Positions 9,560 to 18,202 of a stretch of 64,000 nt of DNA are shown here, piece after piece. The DNA comes from Symsagittifera roscoffensis. Lineage: Eukaryota > Xenacoelomorpha > Acoela > Convolutidae. Location of the stretch: contig NC_087070.1 in the NCBI RefSeq assembly GCF_963678635.1, forward strand, positions 8,650,539 to 8,714,538, in the 5' to 3' direction. The notes beneath the pieces were generated by a model. That model did no database searches. It was not told where the DNA came from and saw only the letters and a program-made list of their open reading frames with translations. Every line of letters begins with the position of its first letter. Position 1 is the first letter of the stretch. The position numbers were made by a program, and so were the translations under genes.

Positions 9560-12114
9560 CGTGGGCTAAAAAAATTATTATTTTGAGACTGAAAAGCGGT
9601 GGTATGGGGTTGTTCTATAATTTCTTCATATGTATTTTCATCTTGTGAATGATGTTTCATTATATGTTGAATGGGACTGTGTGAAATGGTTGGTCTGAAA
9701 TTTGGGTTATGTGTTATTGCTAAATTTCGAAAATTTCGTGGGACTAGGGATAATGGATGGTTTTGTGGTAGGGGTGGCAACTGTGGTGCTGTAGGCGTTA
9801 TTTCTACATTAATATGTTCTTCGTCGTATGTGTTCTGTCTTGTTGCTATTTTTGTATTGTATTCTTTTATTTGTGCGTCTAAAAGAATTTTGTTTATTGA
9901 TGATGAAAAAATTCCAAAGAATCCTGCAAATAGTATGCGTGCTACACTTGCTTGTCTATTGACTTGTGTGTGTATAGCACGTGTGTGTGTATAGCAATTT
10001 TTCTAAGATGTAATAGGGCCATCCTAGAAAATCAAGAATTTCATTTTTTAGTGTAACAAAGCTAAAAATATTTATAGGTGAGATATCTTGTGGTCGGTAT
10101 TTTTCACCGTTTAGATATATATAGTCTTTAATGTCTTTAAAATATCCGCTATAATCTTGTGTATAAATATCTGCAAATCCTGCGGTTTCGGCAAGTTTGC
10201 GTAAGTTTTGGTCAATTGATTGTCTTTGTATAGTGTCCATTTGTGTTAATAATTCTTGGAATTGTTGTGTTCTAATGTGATGTTGGATATCGGATTTTGA
10301 ATATATTCCAATTGATTGTAAGTCGATATTTGGGTTTCGAGCAATAGCTCTAATGCTTTCTAGTGAAAATTTTTTGAGTGATTGCATTAATGTGGGGTAT
10401 GGGGTAAGAAGGTATTATTTATCTTCATCAGGGTTCAGTTGTACTACATTGTGGCTATTTTCTGATCCACATGGGACTGCGGTATCCCAGAAATAGGTTC
10501 GTCTTGAAAGTGTGTCAACGAAATGTACTTTATTCTTATAAAAGATAGGGATTCTTTTATAGCATCGTTTATCTTCAAAAACATATAGTGGTGATACTTT
10601 TTTGGTACAGGTATAAAACCATAAAATGTTTCCTTCGTAGTCTAAAAAATTTGATCTATTTCCTGATAGTAAATATCCTGCGTAGGGTATTTTTAATACT
10701 GCTAGTGCTAGTGATTGTAAGATTTGTGTTCGTTCTAATTCGCATAATTGGTGAAGTGTTTCTAATTCAGAGAGTGACATTTCTTGAAAAATTCGGCTAA
10801 TTGTGTAGTCTAATTTCATATCTAAGTGAATATCATAGTGGATATTACCGAAATAAGTACTATTCATTAGTGATAGTTCTTGTAAACATGTGCTTCTAGT
10901 GTCATGGGGCTTTGGATGTCCACCAGGTTGACCTTTACTTTTTGAAAATTAACTGGTATATATGATGTTCCTTCGTTTATAGGATGACTTGTGGCATATG
11001 GGTCGATTTTTATTTTTCCAGTGGTCATGTCGAATCCTTTTTCCTATTCAACTAATATTTCGGAGTATTGTGTTTTGTGAAGTGGGTTTCTGTATTTACA
11101 TGCAAGTTCTGTTTCTTGATATATTTGAAAACGTGTCAATTTATTTTCTATATTGTGAATGTTTCTAAAATTAGAACTTTGTTTTCGTGATGGATTTACT
11201 TGTTCATATGGAATTGATTGTATAAAATATTTTTCGTGAAATTTTATCATTCGGGCGTGTATTTTTGCTACTTGAAATGTTACATGTGTCTTCGGGGAAC
11301 CAAACAAATGTTGCTTGTTTTCGTGTTGTAGGGTCACAATAGCCTTGATCGTTTTTACAAGGTAATCTAATTCCTTGATAGATCATTATGTTGTCAGATA
11401 AATCGCGTGTGAGTTGTATTTTTTCAAGTTGTATTTTCCAATCGAAAAACATTATTTCTTGATATCCTTTATTTTTTGTGTCTGCTTTGCAGTTTGATGG
11501 GTTATTTATACCAATGTGCGGTATCCAGTGTTTATCGTGTATGTCATAAGTTAATCTTCCGTGTGCGCCGTTGTATGGGTATTTTTCATCTAGTTTTATA
11601 TGTCCTTCATATCTTTCAAGTTCTGCTTGATGTACAGAATCTGCAAAAACTTGGAAAAATACTAACTTTCTATCTGTGTTTTTATTTCTTGTGATATTTA
11701 GTCTGAGTAACTCGTTTTTACAATCTTCGGGATTGAGATGTAAAGTCGTTCGATATTACTCTGGTAAAATGATTCGTGGTCAAGTTGGTTTTTATTTCCA
11801 TTTGAGACTTGTGAACAATGTACTTTCTTTTCAGAAAATGTTGCTGTGAGTTTATATCCTGTAACTGTTGTTGCTCGGGCTTTTGAATAAAGTGTCGCTA
11901 TTACATTTGTAGTTTCTATAGCTTGTGGTTCTGTTTCGCATTGTGATACTTGATTTATTGCATATTTGTGTAGTGTTTTTTGTTCATTTTCTTCACAATC
12001 GTAATGTGTTACTAATAAATCTTGGGGTCCTGTGCGGGGGGAAGGATTTATGTTCTGGTTGGAGATTACTAGAAAAAAGAGTTGGAGAAAAATTAATGCT
12101 TTTAGAATATACAT
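9556..12114 (-). pseudogene. env: Envelope-like class III-type glycoprotein, frameshifted
   Basis: ATG at 12114 opens an N-terminal hydrophobic signal (MYILKALIFLQLFFLVIS) followed by Cys-containing ectodomain sequence (HYDCEENEQ..., VHCS). The reading continues in shifted frames: 11204-11698 (GYCDPTTRKQATFVWF), 11044-11275, 10415 to about 10925 (LWFYTC, RIPIFYKNKVHFVD) and 9956-10387, then a hydrophobic C-terminal part and a tail ending at 9556. At least four frame breaks are visible, near 11700, 11275, 11040-10900 and 10400. Full length would be about 850 residues. The spacing of Cys and the YK-K-FVD block resemble the glycoproteins of chuvirus-like negative-strand viruses that recur in invertebrate retroelements; this is from recollection of the family and not checked. 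Compared with element 2, about 75 bases before the tail (FNFLEFLF region) are deleted, which probably removes part of the membrane anchor. Confidence 0.65.
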
Positions 12115-13250
12115 GTGTATGATAATCCTGAGTATGGGTTATAAAATGTGATGTAACCAATTGTCTTTTTGGTATATCTGTCGTATTTGTATATTACTTC
12201 AGTTGTTATAAAAGGTGGTGGTAGTGATTGAGCTGTTATATTTGGTGGGTTTAATGGGTAGGGATGTTGAGCAATGTTGTTTAGTTTAACCGTGATTTCA
12301 AATTTTAATTGTAGACTATTTTGTTGGAGTATTTGGATGTTATGATCACGAATGTCTTCGTGGATGTCTTGTCTATATTGTAATCTATTTAGTGCCCAGT
12401 TTTGGAGTCGGTTACTCTCTGGGTGTTGTCCAAATAATGGTGGGGGTGCTGTGAATGTATTCCAGTCTAATCTTAAAGGAATATTTGTTGATGATTGTTC
12501 TCGATATCTAGCGTCGAGGTTATTTGGGAAATTTAAGGTAAAAGGCGTCGGTGAAATCTGGCTTATTGATGGTGTTGATGGTAGTGATAATGTTTCTGGT
12601 AGTGATGAGGATGTTGTTGTATCCGTAGAAATATCTATTGGATCATTGATTAAATTTGGTTCACCTTGTGTGAATGATTGTGTTGTCCAATATGGTAGTC
12701 GTGATGTTTGATTTGGTGGGTTAAAGGGATTTTCACGTATTTGTTCAGATGTTGGGGTTGAACCTAAGTATTCGGAGGGTAGACTTAGGTGCTACGTTGT
12801 GAAAGAAGCGTAGGGGTTTCTGGTAATATACCAATGGGGTTTTCTGGAGTACTTAGTGATGGGGATTGGGGTATATCAAAATGAACTCGGGGGGTTTGAA
12901 AATTTCTGTTTCGTCGAGGATGTATACTTTGTCTATTTATTTCAACTGTATTTTGATTTTGACTAAGATTTCGTATTCTACTTAATTCTTGTGGTAGTGT
13001 TGGGTATAAGTTATATGTTGGTTCACTTAGAGGTGCTTGTCGTTGAACTGGTTCTAGTGGTTCAGATAAGCGAGTGTGTCGTTCTTCAAAGGTAAATGGG
13101 TTATCTTGGAAAGAAATTCGTGTAGATGTTTGGGGGTTTTGGGTAGTTATAGGTGGTGTTGGGTTTTCTTGGGATGATGTCGGTGAAGACTGACTGTGTG
13201 ATTGTTGGTTAGCAATTTTTGATGGTTTTTTGTCTATTTCTTTTAGTGAA
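12101..13250 (-). pseudogene. Pro/Ser/Thr-rich ORF upstream of env (one frameshift, no ATG)
   Basis: A long frame with no ATG, so it is easily missed. Its first part (about 13250-12785) reads Ser/Pro/Gln-rich sequence including RISFQDNPFTFEERHTRL. After a frameshift near 12785-12795 it continues to a TAA at 12101-12103, ending GYITFYNPYSGLSYTCIF. The last 100 residues look helical (NRLQNWALNRLQYRQDIHED). The stop overlaps the env ATG by 14 nt, and the same overlap is kept in element 2 (about 41735). In element 2 the frame is open through the point where element 1 is shifted. About 380 residues in all. Start could be non-AUG, or the frame could be joined by splicing or reinitiation after the 62-residue ORF that ends at 13243. 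Function unknown. Confidence 0.55.
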
Positions 13251-13431
13251 AAAATTTATGTTTGATGTAGTACTCTTCTAGAAAAAGAATTAGAAGGATT
13301 GTTGCTAGGGCGAATGTGATGATTTCTTTCTTTATACATTTGCATATTGTCAAGATGAGGGATGATAGAAATGTTATAAAAATTACAAATAGTAAAAAAA
13401 TGTCGGTTCTACTAAAAATGGTTCGTATCAT
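13243..13431 (-). CDS. 62-residue two-helix membrane protein (viroporin-like)
   Basis: Two hydrophobic stretches (about residues 12-28, FLLFVIFITFLSSLIL, and 37-51, ITFALATILLILFLE) are separated by a short loop with CKCIKKE, which fits a small hairpin membrane protein. Element 2 carries an intact homologue at 42821-43042 with the same FSRTDIFLLF start and the identical FALATILLILF core, although the surrounding DNA is heavily decayed. The start overlaps the upstream ORF stop as ATGA (13428-13431). The comparison with viroporins rests on size and topology only; no family match was recognised. Confidence 0.6.
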   Translation of the reverse strand: MIRTIFSRTDIFLLFVIFITFLSSLILTICKCIKKEIITFALATILLILFLEEYYIKHKFFH

Positions 13432-13658
13432 TTAGATAAGTTTTGTGAATCGTACCTGTGGATATGGTCAATAGCTTTTGAAAGTTGGAGGTATAGTTCA
13501 AATATGGAATAGAAAATTAAAAAAATTTTGCAAAAAATTATTAAGATTATTACAAAAGCTTCAAAGGTATCAAAAAGAAATATGATTAAAAGTTTAAATA
13601 TCGCTAAAAAGTTTATGAGAATGTTAAGAACTATGTTGACTGGTCGAGAGAAGAGCAT
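13428..13658 (-). CDS. 76-residue hydrophobic protein
   Basis: Opens with MLFSRPVNIVLNILINFL and is almost wholly hydrophobic to about residue 58 (two or three helices, Phe/Ile/Leu-rich), ending in a short polar tail (HIHRYDSQNLSK). The stop TGA overlaps the ATG of the next ORF by four bases. In element 2 the corresponding stretch (about 43043-43280) is related but interrupted. The tail codons include CAGGTACGA, a donor-like motif also kept in element 2 near 43064. Could be a leader or membrane accessory peptide; it may also be chance hydrophobicity in an A/T-rich region. Confidence 0.4.
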   Translation of the reverse strand: MLFSRPVNIVLNILINFLAIFKLLIIFLFDTFEAFVIILIIFCKIFLIFYSIFELYLQLSKAIDHIHRYDSQNLSK

Positions 13659-14399
13659 TTAAAAAATGGCTTCTCGATCGAATATTTTTTGTTGTTTGAG
13701 GCAATTTTCAAGTGTGGTCGCGAATTATTTATTGGTTTTTTGACAAGTGGGTTGAGTTTTGTGAAAAATTGTTGGGGGTGAATTTTATGGTGATCGGGAG
13801 ATCTTCTTTTTCTTTATTTTTATTTGTTAAGTGATCTGGGTTACTTTTGAGTTTTTGATACTTTAGGCTAAATAAAATGGTCGTTCTTTTACTTTAGGCT
13901 AATTTAACATATTTGTTTGGGGGGTATTTGAGGTCTGAGTTGGGGAAATATTGTTGATCTTTGTGTTACTAGATAAGGGAGGGTTACGATATTATGGTGA
14001 TATTTATTTTAGTTGTCAAGTTGGAATGGTTTGCTTATTTTTGACCTGGAGGTCGCAAAGTTATAGTTATAGATATGCCTGGAGTTTAATATCTTTCGTC
14101 TAGTTGGTTTGTGTTAGAGTTATAGAAGGTGACGGATTGGATGAATCCTATTGGCTAATTTTGAACTAGAATCGCTTCGTGTCTGTCAGCATGTTATTTT
14201 GAAAAATGAAGGTTCAAAATATTTCAGAGGTGCAAAGATTATTAATTGTAAAATTAAAGCTGTTTTTGAAATTCTACTTTCTTTAATATTTTAGATTGTG
14301 GTATGAATGTTTTATAGTTTTTGCGTGGTTGATTTCTAAGTCGTGATGACTCTCTATGTTCTGATTTGTCAATTTGTTCTTGGGGTATAATTTTTTCTG
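13659..14399 (-). other. Spacer between pol and the accessory cassette
   Basis: No frame is supported. The stretch is partly conserved with element 2 (about 43290-44200): TTTATTGGTTTTTTGACAAG near 13729 recurs at 43348, and a TTTTGACCTGGAGGTC block near 14039 recurs at 43660. A subgenomic promoter, splice acceptor or packaging element would be expected here, but none can be specified. Confidence 0.5.
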
Positions 14400-14855
14400 T
14401 CATTTTTCTATTTTTTTTTCTTTTTGGGGAATATTTTTTTCTAGCTTTTTTGTATTGTGTTTTATTGTAGTTGATTTTTTTTTTTGGTTTTCGGGATGAA
14501 TGTCATGTTGGTCTTTTGTTTCATTTTCCGTATGTGGGTTATTTTGAATAACTTTTAAACCTGTGAAAGAAAATAATTGAGTTAGTTCGCGTAGTGCGTA
14601 TTCTTTTGGGTAATAAGGTAATAGATTGTTTCGATGTTGAACAATTTCTTTTTGTTCTAAGTCGGTGATTTTATATGTGACATCAGTGGGTTTGGCAATT
14701 ATTTGGTATGGTCCTTTACGAAGGGTTTGTAATTTTTTTGAATTTCCTTTTTGAGTGTTAAAATTGGGTATTAAAACAAATGTTCCAATTTTTAAATCGG
14801 AGGCTGCTGTAAAGCGTGAATTTATTTGTTCATTGATGTTCTGCCTTTGTAACAA
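14400..14855 (-). pseudogene. pol: Integrase C-terminal region with GPY module
   Basis: A frame of about 150 codons containing LRKGPYQIIAKPTDVTYKI, the GPY/F module that follows the catalytic core in Ty3/gypsy and gammaretroviral integrases. A Lys/Glu/Asn-rich tail follows (KKLEKNIPQKEKKIEK). A TAA at 14871-14873 separates it from the integrase core in the same reading direction, and element 2 has a Gln codon at this place, so the break is a nonsense change. No chromodomain is visible. Confidence 0.75.
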
Positions 14856-14870
14856 CTTTTTTGTTACTTT

Positions 14871-16162
14871 TTAGTAAATTTCATTGTGTTTTTTATCTCT
14901 GTTTAAAATCCATTCGGTGTGTGTACCGGAGGCTAATTTAAGAATTTGTGGGTGATGAAAATGATCTTCATCATGTGTGTGCAAAGGTAGATTATAACAA
15001 ATTGAGTCTTTATTCGGTTGACAATGACTTTGTGCATTTTTATGAGAGTTTGCTGTAAACATAATTGGTTTGCGTGGCTTTTGATTAAAAACCATTTCAT
15101 ATGGTGACATTCCTAGAGTTGTCGTGATTTGTGAATTATATGCTAAGGGAAATAGTTTTACATCTGCTGACCATTTGGTGTATCTTGTATCATTTCCATT
15201 GATGATACATCTAAGATATTCTTGTAGTGAACGGTTCATACCTTCGACTAAGCCGTTTGTCCAAGGTGCGTGAGATGTACGTGCTTTGTGTTTTATGTTA
15301 TATAATTGACATAATGTGATGATTTCATTATTTATGAATTCCGTACCGTTGTCTGTAACTAAAATTTCTGGTAGTCCGAATTTGGCTATCCAGTGTTCAT
15401 AAAGTGTTGTATAAGCGTAATAAGCGTTACAATGTGGTACTGGGTTAAGTGCTACATAATGTGTAAATGCGTCAACAATTACCATAATGTAGGTGTTTCC
15501 TTCGGATGATGGTGAAATTGGTCCTTTTGTATCAAATGATATACGGTGGTTAAAGTACAAACTTTCTCCTTTAAAATCTTGTTTTTGTGCTATTTGTTTT
15601 TGATTTGGATAAGGTTTATTTAGCTGACATACTATACAATCATTGCATAGTACTTTTATCCAAATTGGTGCATTTGGGAAATATAATTTTGTATGAAATT
15701 TGAATATGTTTTCTCTGATCCAGAGTGTCCTTTAATGTTTTGTGTATGTGAAATGTTAAAAGCTATGAGAATCATACTTAAAGGGAGGCAGGGAACTGTC
15801 GATTCATTTAATTGGTATTCTAGAAGGTCTGTGTTTTCATTAATTGTTGTATTATTAAATTTTCGAAAATATCGGAGGAGTGTTTTATTTCCTAAGATTG
15901 GGGTATCTGCTTTTACGGGTTTAGTTTTATATTTGTGCCATGATTTTAGTTGTCTAATTACTGGGTCGAGATTTTGATATTGTTTCAAGGTATTAATTTT
16001 AATTTTTTCTGTTGGAGGGAGAAAAATGTTTTCAATTTCTAATTTAGATAAAGGAATTGTGTCAAGTGGGTCATGGAGGTCAAAAACTTGATTTATTGTG
16101 TATTTTGAATCGTTTGTTTGTGGTCCTGATAAATTTATTTTATCAGTTAGATTTTTTTTCAA
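14871..16162 (-). pseudogene. pol: Integrase: HHCC zinc region and DDE core
   Basis: The N-terminal zinc region is split. The two His lie in the 15656-16162 frame (FNISHTQNIKGHSG), and after a frameshift near 15680 the two Cys follow (LCNDCIVCQLNKP). The core (about 15560-14871) has the catalytic triad: Asp at 15531-15533 (FDTKGPI), Asp at 15351-15353 (VTDNGTEF) and Glu at 15243-15245 (GLVEGMNRSL). The last two are separated by exactly 35 residues, the D-35-E spacing of retroviral and Ty3/gypsy integrases. All three acidic residues are present, so damage is confined to frame breaks. Neighbouring RNase H upstream and GPY downstream give the standard order. Confidence 0.85.
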
Positions 16163-17172
16163 TTAACGGAAAAAGGTCTTTTTTATGCGAGTGTTGTTTT
16201 ACTCTTTTTTGTTGGGTGTTATTTTTTATCCATTGTGAAAATGGAATTGGTTTGAAAGTTGATGTTCCAAGTAGATCAACTTCGTAGTGGTTATTTTGGC
16301 AATCTAAATAAAGTGGGAAGTGTTGTAGATTATTTATCTGTGATTGTTCAACGTCAGTTTTTACTGCATATTTGCATTCTAGTTGGGGTGATGTTTCGTT
16401 TTCTGCAAGGTAAAATTTTATATTTTTGGGTATTTCAACTGTAGTTTTACGTGTAAGTAATTCAGGTGGTGTATTTCGACTTAATGTGTCTGGTAATGCA
16501 AGATTTTTTCCTGCTGTCCAAACTATATGTAAGTTTGGAAATTTCATTAGAATTAATTGAAATCTGTAAACTCGGTGAATTGGGTTGGATTTTTGTGTAA
16601 ATAGAAAAATGATTGGTTTGTGATCTGTGAATAGAACTGTTGGATGTTTTGATCCAAGTATCAGAAATTCATATTCTGTAAGTGTATAGATTATGGCTGT
16701 ACATTCTCTCATTAGAGTTGAGAGTCGTAGCTCTGCTTGAGTGAATAATCAAGAATTTGCTGATATAAGGTTCATTTTGTTTGTACCATTGTGTGATTGT
16801 AATAATGCTGCGCCGATGCTAAAATTTGAAGCATCGCACATTGCATAGAATGGTTGATTTGGATCTGGAATTGTATTCGAAATTTGTTCAGTTAAGAGTT
16901 TTTTATTTTCTTCAAATTGTGTTTGATGTTCTGTATTCCATTCAAAATTATTTTGTTGTCTAAGTATATTATAGAATGGTCTTAAGTATAATTGCATTTT
17001 ATAGACGTATTTGCTTAAAAAAATTAACATTCCAAGGAATTCTTGGATTTTCTTTTTGTTTGTTGGTGGTTGAAGCTTCTGAATAGCATCAATGCGTGAT
17101 TTTAATGGAGTGATTGTTTTTCTTTCTATATTGTGTCCTTAGAATTTAACTCGTGTTAAAAAGAAGTGTGAT
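16143..17172 (-). pseudogene. pol: RT connection and RNase H
   Basis: The connection and RNase H domain runs through two main frames. 16749-17030 contains MCDASNFSIGAAL, the first catalytic Asp. 16143-16712 contains MRECTAI (Glu), FTDHKPI (Asp) and LPDTLSRN (the last Asp), so all four acidic residues of a Ty3-type RNase H are visible. Breaks are a TAA in KF*GH near 17142, a TGA near 16746 where element 2 has Arg, and a frame change at a run of eight A on the coding strand around 16155, where element 2 stays in frame. The domain removes template RNA from the RNA/DNA hybrid during reverse transcription. Confidence 0.8.
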
Positions 17173-17916
17173 TTATCGGGGGGCGGCCTTCAGATTTTCG
17201 TTCCGAAGTATTTTGTGATAGTGTTCTAAAACTTTAAACATTTCTTCTTTTGTCTGTGATTGCATAAAAACATCGTCTAAATAGGTGATTGCGTTTTTCT
17301 TGAGTATTAGTGGTCTAAAAATTTTGCTCATAAAAGCTGAAAATGCTGCTGGTCCTATGGATATTCCATAGAATAGGCGGTTGAATTCGTATTGTTGATT
17401 TCCAATAACAAATTGTGTTAAGCGTCGCGATTGTTCATCTAGTGGCATTTGATTGTATGCACTGTTCATATCTGCGGTTGTAAAGTATTTTCCGTTTATT
17501 TTTGTTTAAATAACTTGTATTGGTTCAATAGGCCAATTGCATTTTGATTCGTCTATTAGTGAATTAAGATATCTAGCGTCTAGAACTATTTTTAATGATT
17601 CTCCTTTTGCTAGGATGATAACCGGGTTGATAAATGTGTTACCTTTTGGTTTTTCTTCTTTGTTTACCGGTGAGATAATTTTGTATTGTTCTAAAATATC
17701 GAGTAATCTATTCACTTTATCGTGTAAATGAATTGGTACTTTACTTGCTCTTTGTTTTTTGAAAACTGCGTCAGGTTTTAACGGGAGATGTAGTGATGAA
17801 CTGATTTTGCCAATATCAAATTTGGATGTTGCATAGACTGATGAATATTTAATTAGCTGTTTGGCTAACTTATCAAATTCGTCTTGTGTTATTTGTGAAT
17901 GTTGGAAGTTGAACAT
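17173..17916 (-). pseudogene. pol: Reverse transcriptase fingers/palm with YLDD
   Basis: 17506-17916 gives the fingers (NPVIILAKGESLKIVLDARYLNSL). After a TAA at 17506-17508, in frame where element 2 has a Leu codon, 17173-17469 gives the palm: YNQMPL, FGIS-type GISIGPAAFSAFM, and the catalytic YLDD at 17272-17283. A single-base insertion in a C run near 17180 shifts the frame before the thumb. Sequence and domain order place it with Ty3/gypsy polymerases. Upstream, 17917-18202 is the protease-RT linker, also carrying two single-base shifts compared with element 2 (50817-51293). Confidence 0.85.
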
Positions 17917-18202
17917 TGTTAAAAATTTCTGTTGATCCTCTGTATAGTTTTTTATGTTGAATGTAGGTTTTAAATATGGGTTTTTGTGAAATAATCTGTT
18001 TTTCTTTTTTCATTACTTATTATATTATTTATGGATAATTCTTCATTAAGAATTGTGGATTGACAAAATCTAATAATTGGAGTATATTATTTACGCGGTA
18101 TGCTTTTTCATGCATTGGTGATATCGTAGCGTTGGTTTTGCAATATCCTAAAAGTCCTAAGGGTAATGTTACTTGATATGGTGTATTGTTGTATACGTGT
18201 AA

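Noticed and set aside
16155-16163. A8 run as a programmed frameshift site in pol
   Set aside because: Element 2 reads through the same place in frame without the run, so a length mutation or sequencing error is simpler.
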